Below are positions 21,901-34,850 of a stretch of DNA of 64,000 bases, piece after piece; the first letter of the stretch is position 1, and each line of letters opens with the position of its first letter. The translations under genes were made by a program, and so were the position numbers. The stretch lies in the NCBI RefSeq assembly GCF_000321225.1, contig NW_004450403.1, positions 1,541,316-1,605,315 on the forward strand, given 5' to 3'. Under the pieces are notes generated by a model, which worked only from the letters and a program-made list of their open reading frames with translations, was not told the DNA's origin and searched no databases. The DNA is from Odobenus rosmarus divergens (Eukaryota > Chordata > Mammalia > Carnivora > Odobenidae).

Positions 21901-24039
21901 CAAACACAGGGACCGCTTCCATGGAGGCTTTAAAAGAAGACAAGACACTGTGTCTGCAAGCCTTGTAGCGTCCATTCTCATTATGAACTGATTTTAACTT
22001 AATAAAAGGGAAATTTGCTTTATCCCATCTAGCTTCCTCTTACCCAGTTTTACGCCAGCGAGGGATGATGAAGACAGAGACCAGGTGACCTGGCCTTGAC
22101 CTGGGCTTGCTGTGTCACCTGGCGATGTCACTTCACTTACTTATATCTCAGACCCCTCCCGGGTAGCTAAAACTGGCTGTGGCTGAACACGGACTGGCTG
22201 GAACCACCTCTGACCCTGCAAGCACTCAGTGGAGAGAGGGACGCCCTGTGAAGAGCTGACCACACAAGGAACTGTCCGTGGACAGGAGCAGGCAGCATGT
22301 CGTCAGACACCGGACAGCTTAGGTCAGAGGATCCCTTTCTGAAGTTCACAGTCCAGAACCCAAGTCTCAGACCGAGGGATTCCAGGTTTCTAGGAAGACA
22401 GTTCTAGGAAATTCTCCACTAGGGATGAACTTGAACCTTGAGCATCTGATTTAAAGATAGCAGTAATCTCCCTTCTTCAACAATGAATACATTTTACCTG
22501 TCATGGGTTTTGCAACTTTCCAAAGTGGATTACAATTATTTGTGGGGATGTTTTATTCCCTTAGTAGCCTGACAATTCTTTGAAGGCACACCACATCTCA
22601 ATTTCCTTTATGTTCTAGCACAGCATGTTCATCACATGTGCTCATTATATGTTTATGAATGAAAGAATGAATGAGTGGATAGGTGAAGTAATGCACAAGT
22701 GCAGTGATGCGTGAGTGTGGACAACCTCCCACAGGTGCATCGGCAGCAGTGCTAAGGAATGGTAGTTACATCCGATGGTTAAAACATGAATGAATGGCCC
22801 AGGATGTCATCTCAAGGCTGGTCCCCAAACTAGGTGGGACAGGATGGCCTCCAGGGCCCACCACTCTAGGAAGGAGAAGCTCTCAGCCTCGCCTCGCCTT
22901 CTTCACCCTGCCCGGTGTTGCTGCTGCAGGCTTTCATCCAGACGTCTGTCCCTGAAAACAAAGGTGCTTTCTTTGTCGTCACCATGGGTCATCTGCATCG
23001 CTCTACCTGAGTCCAGGAGAGAGAAGGAGACGCCAGGCAGGAGGCAGGCAGTGAGCTTGGCTGAACCTGCTGGGGAGAAGCAGGGCTGCAGGCGGGAAGT
23101 GAGGACAGATGCTGAGAGCTGAGACCCAGCTGCCTGCGGAGGCAGGGAGCTGGTCCCGGGGCTGCATCAGCAGGACTCTGTGCCCTCTGGGCTTCAGGGG
23201 AGAGTTGGCTGGGGTTGGTGGGTATCCCCAGCTGGGGAGTGGAGGCGGAGAAGGAGGTCTTGGCTCCAACCTTGCAAGGCCCCCTCGGGCTGCAGTTCCC
23301 TGGCATGAAGCCTGGAGATCCTCCCACAGCATCGTGTTCTATATACCTGGGTCACCTTGCAGGCTCTGGCAACTGCTCTGTCCCCTCCTCCCACTGCTCA
23401 GGGCTGGGGAGGTAACAGCTCAGCGGAAGGCGGCCCCCAGGCCCGTACACCTCACCCACACCTTTGTGATGAGCCCCTTTGTGGATATGAGTTTCTGAGT
23501 TCTCCTGTTTGAGGCATGTTTCCCATTGGAGCCCTAACTGATGCAGACAGATGGATAGACCTAATGGCCCTGGTTCTCAGTAAGTTCAGAGGCAGTTTCT
23601 CTCCTGTGTGATCCTGACATGGTAGTCACTCTGCCTAAAGCCCTGATTACCTCATCTCCAAAGTGGAACGAATAGTCTGGGTTGTCACAGGCACGGAACA
23701 TGCTGACACCTGTGGGACACTTGGCAGAGGGCCTGGAAGATGGACACATTGGATACATCTCAACTTTAAAAAGGTACGATCTTGAAGTGCCTCTTTGCAC
23801 TCTAGAAATAAATGAAAATACACATCATTTTATGCCTTGAGTGGGGTTTTATAGCAAAACAGTAAAAGTCAAAGATGAGGAAAGATTTTTTATTTTGTAT
23901 TTTCTTAAAACAATTAATTTAAGAATCACTCGATGGGAATGATATGAGCCTCTCAATCTTTGCTCCCACCACCACCACCACCTCTACCCCCATGGATTCT
24001 GGAAACAACAGAAGATTTCTCCGAACTCTACCATTCGGG
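21901..24039. other. Unique stretch
   Basis: No gene supported. An L2-type plus terminus lies at about 22612-22680 (GCTCATTATATGTTTATGAA then TGAAAGAATGAATGAG). GC-rich 22850-23460 carries many overlapping open frames on both strands (up to 129 codons), none with a family signature, splice context or codon bias I can defend. A CCA trinucleotide run sits at 23968-23983. Confidence 0.4.
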
Positions 24040-24620
24040 CAGGTTTTATGGGAGATTGTACAGCTCTGTAAAGAACTTGATCAAACATGACAACAGGCCC
24101 GCAGATAACATCATTGTCAGTTTACTCAATTGAGTTATCTGAAAAAATATGGGATTTAATTAGTCTATTCTCTGTTCTTTATAAACGTGAGCAGAAAAAG
24201 ATGTGTGCCAGCCGACCCAGAACAAAGGGGCCGCGCTCTCCCTCCCATCCCGCCGAAGGCCAAGGCATTCCAAGTTGTTAGGACAGTGATGTCTGAGACA
24301 AAGAAGAAAAAGGAAGAACGTTCCCAAAAATGTGAGCTGTCTTCTTGCCTGAAAGGAGCATAGCCCAGAATTGGGCACGTGTGTCTCTGAAAAGCAAGGC
24401 TGCCTTGTCAGATTTCTCCAAAATTATTCTGAAACCAAAGAGATTAGTGGTTTTGAAAATGTGATTCCCGGGAGGTGTCTGTGTGAGCAATAAAGCACAA
24501 AGTATGTTCTTCTGAAAGGAAGCTATTTTTAGAAAGGAGAATTTTGATGGCCACGTCTCTTTTTCGCCTGAGTCTGGGGGAATAAGCGCGGAGACTGGAT
24601 TGGGCAACACAGGTCCCCGC
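24040..24620. promoter_or_regulatory. Candidate regulatory block with inverted GATA sites
   Basis: Repeat-free. CAGATAAC at 24102-24109 and its exact reverse complement GTTATCTG at 24134-24141 make two inverted GATA-type sites with a 24-bp spacer. Overlapping the second is the 12-bp palindrome ACTCAATTGAGT at 24124-24135. A TTTAATTAG homeodomain-type site follows at 24154-24162. Function is inferred only from motif arrangement. Frames here (110 codons minus at 24278-24610) are not convincing. Confidence 0.3.
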
Positions 24621-25952
24621 TCCTTAGCGCAGAGCCCATGATGCTGCAGAGACCCAGTCAGCTTTCATGAAAAATGAATGAAAACTCTTTGTTGTCAAAA
24701 CTTTGTTCTGAATAAGAGTCAGAATGGTAAATTTTCGTGTGCTAAAATTACTCCTTGGAAAGCTTACTGGCAGTGTTGGTCCGTGGGGTAGGGCCTGGAT
24801 TTTTCGATGGAATACTAAAATTCAGCTCTCTGATGAGATATTTTCTTAGAGTCTTTCATCAGTAACCATTCTGATGTTTTTCTGACTGATGTAAAATCCT
24901 TGTTCTTGCTAAGAAGATAAAACAATAGCAACTGGCAACGCGTGGTAGGAGCGAGTTGGGGGGATTAGAAACTGTGGCTTTCTATGCCTAGACATTGCTA
25001 CTGCTTAAAGAATCCATGGCCGCCTTTTCCTGTGCCTTGTCCCTTCACCTCATCCGACGTTCCATGTGGGACAAATTCTCAGAGCCCTGGTTCTCATCCC
25101 TGTACATACATAGCCGAGATCCACCACGAGGACGTTGGGTTTTCTGGATGAGCATCTGATCTGTCTTCTGATGGCAAAAATGGGCATCAGTCCAGAAAAG
25201 AAGCCTTCTGTGCATCAGGAGCAGGGCAGGAATTCCATTTTAATTATAAATCTGATTTGCGCGATATTCCACATGACCTCTTAGGCATTTGGTCTTCCCC
25301 TCTTTGTGGAAGCTAAAGGCTTTATGCCTTTCTTGTTGACCCAGCTGATCATCAGGCACTTCTTCTGAACAACAAAAAAGCCATTCATCCTGAAATGGCC
25401 GTCTCTGAGAGCAATACCCCGGTGTTCTTGGGGCAGGCTTGCAGGCTGTAGAGTCCCAGTTGAGGGCGCGGGGAGCATTGTTTGTGCCAAAGCTTGGTGC
25501 TTTTCCGTGCTCATCATCCTGCTTTCCTGACCGTTTCTGCATCTACTTTGCAGTTCCTTCCCAGACAGTAATGGGGGAAAAGGTATCCTCAAAGGAAGGT
25601 GAAGGGCAACAAGGCACCTGGTGATGGCATCGTTGGAGCATTAAGTGATCTCGGCAGCTGTGGGGCCCCGGAGGTGATGGAACACAGCCTTCAACAAAGG
25701 GTATGATTCCAGGGCTACCTATAAACCATAGCTTCCTCTTACAGGAAACGCCCCAGGAAGAGATTCCATTTCTTAAAGCATTGCTTAGACTTTCTTGAGC
25801 ATAGGAGGCAGCGGTTGTCGAAGAGCCTGGCAGTCATGGAGGGGGTTAAGTGTTTATCCTTCCACGTGGCTGGAGTCACAGCGTGGGAGAGATTCAAGCC
25901 AGATGGAGGCAGATTCTTAGGATGGGCTCACCAGAAACCTGGAAGCCTTATT
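24621..25952. other. Unique non-coding stretch
   Basis: Nothing recognised. Two overlapping minus frames at 25240-25592 (100 and 103 codons) are in different registers and lack any domain signature. Confidence 0.4.
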
Positions 25953-26330
25953 AGGGACTGAAGTATGTCCCCCAGAATTCATAAGGTGAAGCCCTAACCC
26001 CTAACGTAACTGTATTTGGAGACGGGGCCTTGGAGGGGCTAACTTGGGTTAAATGGCATCACAGTGGAAGGGCCTAATCTTACAGGACCGGTGTCCTCAT
26101 AAGAAGAGGAAGAAACTAGAGAGCTTTCTCTCTCTCCACACACACACAGAGAAGAGGCCACGTGAAGACATGGTGAGAAGGCAGACATTTGCAACTGAAC
26201 AAAAAGAGGTCTCACCAGAAAACAAACCTACTGGCACACTGACCTTGGACTTCCAGTCTTCAGAATGTGTGAAAATAAGTTTCTGTTTTTCAGGGTGTCC
26301 AGCCCATGATGTCTCATTCCAGCCACCCAA
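25953..26330 (+). mobile_element. MLT1/MST-type ERVL-MaLR LTR, plus
   Basis: Textbook block order: GGACTGAAGTATGTCCCCCA, then AAGGTGAAGCCCTAACCCC and CTGTATTTGGAGACGGGGCC. Next are TTACAGGACCGGTGTCCTCA, TAAGAAGAGGAAGAAACTAG and GAGAAGAGGCCACGTGAAGA. It finishes with CCTTGGACTTCCAGTCTTCA and GTGTGAAAATAAGTTTCTG, the polyadenylation region. The normal terminal AAGCCACCCAGTCT block appears replaced after 26330. Opposite-strand and sense frames of 94-115 codons are LTR artefacts. Confidence 0.8.
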
Positions 26331-27550
26331 GCTACTCCCCAGGGGAGAAATGGGTGGTAGCTTAGCATTGGGCTCTATCACATTTGAGAGTATTAGATAA
26401 ATCAGTGAGAGAAGCCTAAAACAGACTGGTTTGTAGTGAAGTTAAGTGCAATGTCTAGAGACAGGAATATGCAGAGAAGTGAAAAGCAGCTTTCTCGATG
26501 GTGACTGATAAGAAAGAGGGAGGAAGCTCATCAGACACCACCTCCCAACAAAGCCCTAGTTGGCAAGGAGACGAGCAGTGCTGAGTTACAGTCACAGACC
26601 AGTTTCTGAGAGCCATGGTCCCGAACAGTCTCACTCAGGCTTCACGGCTCAGTGAGGAGGGGCGGCTATCACCCCAACTTGTGTAAAGAGACTTCCTCAA
26701 GCTCCCCGTGTTACCAAATCGGGATCCAGGTGGTCAGTGGGGGCACCTGCTTCAATGACTCGAGGAAACTGCCTGGAGACTATTATTCTGACTTGATCTG
26801 CAACCACAGGCTAGTGAGAGCCTAAAAGAATCCAGCTATTTTTGCGCCCTTTTATTTTCAGATACCACCTATTTCATAGATAGGTAAAATGAAGGTCAAA
26901 GAGATAAATAAGGTCCACTGTCACAAGATCATGCTGGCCATTGAGTCTTGCCATCGGGATGCAAATGTTGTGCTGACTTCCTTCAAAAACCTTTCCCTTT
27001 CTACTGCATCTCTTAGTCAAATGCTTTATGAGAATTCTCCAAAATGTTGGAAACACTTGCTATAAAAGTAAGTAGTAAGAAAGAGCTTTACTTCTGAGGG
27101 GGTAATTATGAGCAATTTATTCATGAACTTCGATACCTGAGACAAGTAACAAAGAACAGAAACCAACAAAAAGAATGAGAACCAGTGAATATTCATCAAT
27201 GCATTATTTCATCGAGAGAATGTTATATAAATTTTCTTCTCCGGAGCCTTATGAACTCACAGGTAATCCCCTTTTGTTACTGACTACATTTTAGAACAAA
27301 TTCATATCAAGCAAACTCTTCTTGAAATGCCACAAGATATGGGTAACATATTTCTCAACAAAGCCCTGTTCATTTTGCCCAGAATTGTGATTCTCACCAC
27401 CAGTAGTGGAAGACCCTAATCACACAGGAAAAGAAACGTTCTCTCCATATTCAAATGGAAAACAAATCCCTTTCACCTTTGCTAATGATGCACAACAATA
27501 CATAATCTAATTGGAGCATTTTACATTTTTCTATTAAGGAAATCTGTATT
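26331..27550. other. Unique DNA with a MIR scrap
   Basis: An antisense MIR-like block lies at about 26865-26945 (ATAGATAGGTAAAATGAAGG, then CACTGTCACAAGATCATGC). No gene is visible. Confidence 0.4.
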
Positions 27551-27566
27551 TAAAGCTGGGCTTTTA

Positions 27567-27776
27567 GGGGCACCTGGGTGGCTCAGTCGGTTGAACCTCT
27601 GCCTTTGGCACAGGTCATAATCTCAGGGTCCTGGGATTGAGCCCCGCGTCGGGCTCCCTGCTTGGTGAGGAGTCTGCCTCTCCCTCTGCCTCTCCCCCAG
27701 CTCATGCTCTCTTTTGCTCTCTCTTGCTCTCTCTCACTCTCAAATAAATAAATAAATAAAATCTTTTTAAAAAAGA
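27567..27776 (+). mobile_element. SINEC, plus, full length
   Basis: Begins GGGGCACCTGGGTGGCTCAG and ends with CT-rich and AAATAAATAAATAAAATC tail. Perfect 16-bp target duplication TAAAGCTGGGCTTTTA at 27551-27566 and 27777-27792. Little divergence suggests a fairly young insertion, useful as a presence/absence marker among carnivores. Confidence 0.97.
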
Positions 27777-27792
27777 TAAAGCTGGGCTTTTA

Positions 27793-30339
27793 GCTCCTTA
27801 ATGGATGAGCAAACTTTTTATTTAAATATTCAAACCTAGTTCTCCGTCTAACCTAATCTGTATTACTTGGGTCCTGGAAAAGCACCCCTAATTTTGTAAA
27901 GCTCAGTAGTACTTGGCCTACTACCAAGACCCAGAAACCCTCCCGGGCTCAGTTTTTGGGGTAAAGTTATAGAAAATGTCTGTTTAAATAATAACAAAGG
28001 CTTGGTGATTTGGGGACGAACATTGGATGTGCCGCTGGTCCCCAGCCATGCAGTGATCTGCACGTGCTATTTGGCTCTGGCTCTGTGCACAACTCTTCAG
28101 AGAATCAAAAATGAGAAATAATGAAAGAAAATCTATCACAATGGTCACAAAATAACTTAACTCAGTTACAACCTGGCATGTGGTTCAATGCATTTTTGTT
28201 GATGATGCAATTTCCTAAAATAAGCGAGAGAGTCCAAATGTAGAGAGCTGGGAGAATTTAAAATGATCTGGAGCTCCCACTCCTTGCTTCCTAGCCTCTG
28301 TCGTTAGTCCCATGTCATTATGGAAAGATACACAGTAGCTGCTGTCCATTGCTTGGAAGCAGCGGCTGGAAAATGTTTTCTATAAAGCGCCAGGCAGGAA
28401 ATAGTTTTCATTTTGCAAGTCACAAGGACTTTGTTGAAGACAGCCACACTCAATACTCAAATCAGTGGCCAGGGCTGTGTTCCTGTCAAGCTTCAGTCAG
28501 AAACAGGTGCTGGGATGGCCTTGGCCTCTAGTCTAAAGGAGAGGTCTAAAGGGTGCTGAGCTGTGACCTCGAAGATAAAGCCCACCCTTTGCCTTGCTTC
28601 CCAGTGCCTAACCTCCAAACAACGGTCTTTCCCCAAAGCATGCGCATCCTTGCTTCCTTCGCCTACCTTGTTCTACCTACTGTGCCCCTGGAGAAGTGCC
28701 TGTCATGGTTAGAAATGGCGCCACTCTCAAGTTACGCCTCTACCGATTTTGCACAAGTGGCCTTCAAAGTCAAAGTCTGGGAGGGGGTTGCCTCAAACTG
28801 CTCAGCGCAGGCCTTATTTCCATAGGCTGCCCTTTAAATTGTCTTTGTTTGGCTTCAGAGGAAGTATTTAGAGAAAAAAAAAAGTGGTAAATGATGGCTT
28901 GTGAAAATCAGTGGACAGCTCTGCGGATTTCCTGACATCAAAAATGAGATTTTGCGGAAACAAAGAAGGCTTGTTTGTTTTAAGCCGGTAAATATCTTCC
29001 TCCGCAGCATTCACCTACTGCTTTCCTTCTGAAGGTCCCACAACTTGCCTTCCTTGTGTAAAACTGTTCCCCAAATGTCCCCAGTAGGGATCAATGGGAG
29101 TGTCCTACTTGCATCGTGTTCGTGGATATGAACAGCAGGCCTTCAGTGGAAGGAAAATCCAGCTCACTCTCACCCGAACATCAACTGCAGCTAATTTAAA
29201 CAAATTTAAACACACTGGTTCTGTTACAGAAAGCCGACGTGGAGCCCCGTGGTAGATCACCTCCCCAACGGCCATGTGTCAAAGGGCAACAACTTCTGTT
29301 TCCTCAAGGTCGCTGATGGACTCTTCCAGCTGTCAGAAGCTCCGAACTTCATCTCTGCCAGTCAACATCAAGTCTGAGGGAGGGGCAGTCACTGTCTGGA
29401 GGAGAGGACCTCACTTGACACTAGACCACCACGTGTCTGGACAATCATGAGTGGCCTCGCACGTGTGTGATGTTGGTTCCTGCATTTACCTGGTTTCTGT
29501 GTGATTCGAAAGTGTCTGGAAAGCCACAAGAGCTTAGATGCCTGGTCTCACTGGTTGCAAAGCCTACTCTTCGTATTCTGAGGCTTGCCGTCTTGGTAAA
29601 ACCAACACATATTCTACAGAAACGATATGGCAAAGGACAAAGAAATGCCATGTGAAGTAGGTTGCAGTATTTCTAGGAGAATAAGGATGGTGTGTGATGG
29701 ACAAGGGACCACAAATTCAATGTTGAATCTCATAATTCTTCGTATGTGCCCAGAGCTGATTTGAGAACACTGCAGCCCCTGAATTAAACTTTCTCAGCAC
29801 CAAGTACCGTACCTGCTTTGCAGTTATGTCAACCCATATTTTAGACAGGTCATGGAGATGGTGCAGGCAGAGACATGCCATCTTATAAAGAAAGAGCTAT
29901 TTTCCAAACCACATAGAAATCAAAATGGTCATAAGCCGATTTTGTTATAAAGTTCCTCCAAAAGTGTGTATTTTTCCCAGAGCCTTGATTTATTTGTAAA
30001 TTTGAAATACCTGCTTCTTTCCATTGACAAGTTTCCACCCACTCACCTGTGCCCCTGCATGATTGTTCAAGTCACAGGATTCTTTGCTCTTTGCCTGCAA
30101 AAATCTAGTGTGTGTCTTCACGTCCCCGCTGCAGCCTCAAACAAGGTTCTAGATGTAAAGCCCGATGGACAGAATTTTGCTTTTCACCACATACAGTGAG
30201 CACATCTGTAAACCCCACAAAGGCAATAGTATAATGTAGAGGTTCTCTTCAAAGTCTCAATTTTTTGGTCCAAAGTATTTATTTATTTATTTTTAATTTA
30301 TTTTTTCACTGTAGCTGACACACACTTTTACGTTCATTT
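27793..30339. other. Unique non-coding stretch
   Basis: About 2.5 kb with no recognised transposon and no supportable gene. Frames reach only 90 codons. Absence of repeats over this length is mildly unusual for the window and may indicate constraint. Confidence 0.4.
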
Positions 30340-30355
30340 TGTCTTGTATATATTT

Positions 30356-30546
30356 TTTAAAGATTTCATTTATTTATTTGACAGAGAGAGACAGTGAGAG
30401 AGGGCTCACAAGCAGGGGGAGTGGGAGAGGGAGAAGCAGGCTTCCCGCTGAGCAGGGAGCCCGATGCGGGGCTCTATCCCAGGACCCTGAGATCATGACC
30501 TGAGCCAAAGGCAGATGCTTAACTGACTGAGCCACCCAGGCGCCCC
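30356..30546 (-). mobile_element. SINEC, minus
   Basis: Antisense copy with TTTAAAGATTTCATTTATTT tail complement at the left and CTGAGCCACCCAGGCGCCCC at the right. Imperfect flanks TGTCTTGTATATATT (30340-30354) and TGTCTAGGATATTTT (30547-30561) look like a decayed 15-bp duplication. Confidence 0.93.
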
Positions 30547-30561
30547 TGTCTAGGATATTTT

Positions 30562-31768
30562 TAAGGAACTCGTCTAACAGTGTACTCGTTACCACTTACC
30601 TCAGCCTCCATTTAAAATGCCCCTGCCCTTGATTGAAAACCCAGCCTTTTTTTGAGGCAAGATTCAAATGGATTCCACAAGCCCACACAGACCCGTTGAT
30701 GAGATGACAGACTCTCATCTCTCACAGAGATGATCCAAGAACAAAAATGCAACCACTCAGTAGGTTTCTTTCTTTGTCTCCTTCCTGTTTCATTACTATT
30801 CCCTCTCTAAGAGCAGACCTCCAGAAACCATAGTCAAGCAATGGTGTAATTTTGATAAAACACATCCTCAGTGTTTGACTCACTTCAAAGGCCAGACCTG
30901 GTGGAAACGGGAAGAAGGTACCAGCAGCCCCCACCTGAGAAACAGATTTCAGACCAGCGCTGAACAAGGAATGCCTCCAGCTGTGAGATTCTTTTTCGTC
31001 TTCAGCTAATCCGTCTGCGGGTTTTTGTTCTCTTCCATTTTTTTTTTAACAACCGTTTTTTAAAACACGCGTGTATGGAGGGATGGGTAGCCTCATAAAT
31101 AAATGGGAAACAAGTTCCTAATTCTTATCCTGACCCCTTCCCCCAGCCTCTCATTTCCATCTGCTCTTCCCAATCTGCCTGTTTGGATGTGAGGGGCTGT
31201 ATGATCACACCACCTTCCTACATAATAGGACCGCATTTTACACGCGGCCACTGCCTGGCAGGTGGCAATTAGGTCAAGCTGGAAGAGTGGGCAAGGTGAG
31301 CAACTTGCAAATAATGTGAGAAAAGGCTCCGTTGTCACTGTGCTCTAAAGAGACGCTGTGGTTTGAGACGCTAGTGCCTTTGAAGCTCGCTCCACGGAGG
31401 CTGAGGAGAGATTGTAACACCAGGAAGGCACGTGTTCCACAAGATACCACTGGGGGCCCCGCCAGCTGATTTGTGCCTCGTATTTGAGGAGCAGTTCTTT
31501 TCATTGCTTTTGTACGACTCTGCATGTTGTGGCATCAGTCAGCGAACGCATGTCTGTATAAATTATGTATGTATGAGTTCACGCTCACGTGCTAGTCAGG
31601 AGGCTCCTCGATGGATCTGTGCGCTATTGTGGGGCCGAGGAGGGAGGAGGGGACACGGGATCTCTAGGTTTCCATGAACAGGAACGTGTGTAATGAGAAT
31701 AAACATGGAGCTGGGGAGCTCTGAGGGAAAGTAAGAATCTTACAAGGCTAGAAGGCTGACCTGGGCTA
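30562..31768. other. Unique non-coding stretch
   Basis: No gene or repeat family is recognised. A poly-T patch lies near 31039-31048. Frames of about 80 codons on both strands are chance. Confidence 0.4.
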
Positions 31769-31780
31769 AGACGGTTGTAT

Positions 31781-31989
31781 TTTCTTTTTTTTTTTTTTTT
31801 TAAAGATTTTAGTTATTTATTTGAGAGAGAGAGAATGAGAGATAGGGAGCACGAGAGGGAAGAGGGTCAGAGGGAAACGCAGACTCCCCGCTGAGCAGGG
31901 AGCCCGATGTGGGACTCGATCCCGGGACTCCAGGACCATGACCTGAGCCGAAGGCAGTCGCTCAACCAACTGAGCCACCCAGGCGCCCC
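31781..31989 (-). mobile_element. SINEC, minus
   Basis: Antisense full-length copy with an 18-base T run at 31785-31802, a GA-rich region, the tRNA-like body and terminal GCCACCCAGGCGCCCC. Perfect 12-bp duplication AGACGGTTGTAT at 31769-31780 and 31990-32001. Confidence 0.97.
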
Positions 31990-32001
31990 AGACGGTTGTA
32001 T

Positions 32002-34244
32002 CTTCACCTGTCCTGCCCCTCCTGTCTCAGCTCCCATCCCCAAGTCCTCCCGGCTGCGCTTCTGTCTCGCCCACTCCTGTCTTCCCCCCGAAGCCCCTCA
32101 CCCTCACTGTGGCTGGCACCCACCTGGGGACAGAGAAGCTGGCAGATACTGATCTCCCTTCATAGAGCATGAATTTAATAGGATGTGTGCCAATTCTGTT
32201 AAGGAAGCTTTAAATTTAAGTTTTGGTGGGTGATAGGAAAAAAGCGTAAGACAGTATAACAGATGCTGTGGTGGCCGATGATGAATCCCCCAGCGCACAT
32301 TAATTCCAAGCTGACATTCTGTCTGGAGACAGAATGGGGACTTGAAATCCAGTGTGGGAGGGAGGCATTAACAAATGTGTATAATAATATGACTCAAAAA
32401 AAAGACCCACTGTTTAGAGGAAGCTGAAGATGATAGTTGACCACAACTTTGGCATCCTGGATGTCTATTAAAAATCCCAAACTGTGTATGATAAACAAAT
32501 GCTAGGTAACTACGGCAACTCCTTAGACTTGATGGGATGGCCCTCCTGACTGGAATAACACAGTGGAAGGGTGCAAATTATTCAGGATGCAATCCTTCTA
32601 GAAGATGAGGAGCTGCTGTGGTGTGTGCCAGGGAAAGGGCACTTTCACAAGGCAAAATCAGTGTGTTTTTACCCAAAGAAGAAAGGCATGCAGGAGACAC
32701 TTCTGCTCACCACAGCGACCTGGGTCTTCTGACTTAGGAAACTCAGAGGGGCTTGTGTACTGGATCTCAAAGCCACTTCTGCTCACCTCCAGTTATGGTG
32801 AATATGAGATATTACAACACGAGCTACACTCTTATGTTGCAAAGGGAGAGGTAGAATATGGACTCTTCCATTTCCCATTAATCTATGACCAAAAAAAAAA
32901 AAAAAATAGTGTTGATAATTAAGTAGATGACAGATATGAAGTGGAGAAAAGAAAGGAAGGATTACTTTACCAGGAGAAAACCGCCTCTTAAAGAACATGT
33001 ACGAGGCTGATGTCATGGTTTTCTTGCCCCGGAACTCCACGGGGGCAGGGAAGAAACGTGGGGAGTCCCTCGGGCATCGACGGGCACGTGAGCGTGGAGC
33101 ACCTGATTCAGCAAGATGTTGGAGCAGCCTTTCTTTCATGCTGTGGAGAAGTTGGGAAAACACAATGAAGGAAGAATGATTTGGGTTTGCACCTGATTGT
33201 AAAACCAGCCTCCCAACACGACGATGCCTGGGTCTATGGCCACAGGATGACAAAGCTCCCTGAGTAGCCGCCGGCCTATCATTTGCTTTGCTGGGTTCAA
33301 AATGTTTATCAGTAAAGTTGACAATGCCATGTTTTAGTTTTATTTCTGTGGGGGGCGATGGTGGCCCTAAAGAGTCCTGGTGCCTTTAAAGCTTATCATT
33401 GTCACAAGAGAAAACTCATGCCTCCCCAACCTCCCACCACCAAATGTGTGTATCTCTTTGGCTTCCCAACTGCCGAGAGTTTGGTGTCAGTTCTGTTGCT
33501 CAAGTGTGGTGATTGCTTACCTCGCTGGGAGGCTCCCCTCGATCTGCTCCCCTTGTGTGAACCCCGTTCTGTTTATTCTTCACAAAATACTTAACTGGAC
33601 GCCTACGTTCTTTTACAAAATGACAGCTCAACCGTTAGTATTTTTCAGCTTGTAATATAGTGTGGTTCTACCTCCACAAGGCGGGAAGCCATTCAGCTCA
33701 CTGAAGATCCGCATATCCTCGTGAGATGCTCATGATGGCCTGGAATGACCCGGCGCCTTCGGAGCCGGCCCTGGCTCACCAGTGGCAGCCCCCGTGCCCA
33801 GCACAGCATCCTTTGTGTTGACCCCCATCCCCTCCTCCCTGTTGGCGCCTCACCTTCTGCCCTCCTTTTGGCCTCGCCACCTGCTTTGGTCTGGCGTCCA
33901 CACTTGGCTCTGTCCTTGCTCCCGCTTTCATTTCTCAGCCACTTTTCGGGATGATTCTACAAATCATCTTCTGAGTCACCAGCGAGAGTAACTCCTTCCA
34001 GGACCAACTACAACCAGTGGGCTCCAGCTTCTTATGTGGGGAGGAAACAGAGGATCTTCCTCTCCTCTTCCCAGACCACAGACAGTGGTTCTGCTCCCAT
34101 TTAGAAAGCAAGCATTTGGCATCCAGGACAGATTTTATTTTTATTTTATAAACTGATTTTTAACAGAGAGCTCCATCACATCCAAGTGTACATACTGACA
34201 GACACATTTTTAACAGACAAATCCATCTGTCCAGGTTGTATGGG
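32002..34244. other. Unique non-coding stretch
   Basis: No gene supported. A 156-codon minus frame at 32783-33253 crosses the poly-A run at 32890-32906, giving a run of Phe, and has no domain signature. I treat it as chance. 33745-33991 is pyrimidine-rich. Confidence 0.4.
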
Positions 34245-34510
34245 GCTATGTAGTATAATAGTTAAGGACACACCTTTTAGAGCCACAGTGCCAATGTCTG
34301 AATCCTTCATCTCATCCCCTTGCTGGTTTTATATTCTTAAGCAAGTTAGTTAATATTTCTCTGCCTCGGGGTTTTATCATCTGTCGAATGGGGATGTTAA
34401 TGACATCTTCTCATGCTCTTGTTATGGAATTTAAATTGATTTGGTTCACGTGAAGCACTTAGAACAGTAACTAGAATATAGTGAGCACTTAGTATTTATC
34501 CCCAAGTACT
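34245..34510 (+). mobile_element. MIR, plus
   Basis: Near full-length sense MIR: TAGAGCCACAGTGCCAATGT, then CTTAAGCAAGTTAGTTAATA and TTTCTCTGCCTCGGGG. These are followed by TTTATCATCTGTCGAATGGG, GAAGCACTTAGAACAGTAAC and TAGTGAGCACTTAGTATT. Confidence 0.85.
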
Positions 34511-34594
34511 ACAACGCCATCCTCAATGTGGCCATTCAAAGAGAATAGACTTAGAAATTAATAGGGATATAAATACTTTGGTTAATCTTAACTG

Positions 34595-34850
34595 AGTATC
34601 ACGATATCTCCGACTCTGTACTAAGCACTTTACATGGATTAGATTATCCAAGTTTAAATTATATTTCCATGACCTATTAGCCATGCAACATTAGGGAAAT
34701 TAGGCAGCTTCTGTACACAATTTTCTCATCTACAGAATGGACATAAAATATCTTCTTTGAATTGCTGTTACAATTTAAGTGAGATTATGTAGAGTGCATG
34801 GCAAAAGCCTTCATACACAGGGATTGTAGTGATCGTTGCTGTTGGTATTA
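34595..34850. mobile_element. Two adjoining MIR pieces
   Basis: 34595-34660 reads as an antisense MIR end (CTCTGTACTAAGCACTTTAC, then ATGGATTAGATTATCC). 34665-34850 is a sense MIR (CATTAGGGAAATTAGGCAGC, TTCTCATCTACAGAATGGAC, AATTTAAGTGAGATTATG). Together with 34245-34510, three MIRs lie within 600 bp. Confidence 0.65.

Noticed and set aside
22850..23460. GC-rich block with overlapping frames as a possible exon or CpG island.
   Set aside because: CpG content is not clearly raised, no splice-bounded conserved frame is evident, and frames conflict between strands.
32783..33253. 156-codon minus frame as a gene.
   Set aside because: Runs through a poly-A tract encoding a Phe run, shows no domain, and overlaps other chance frames.
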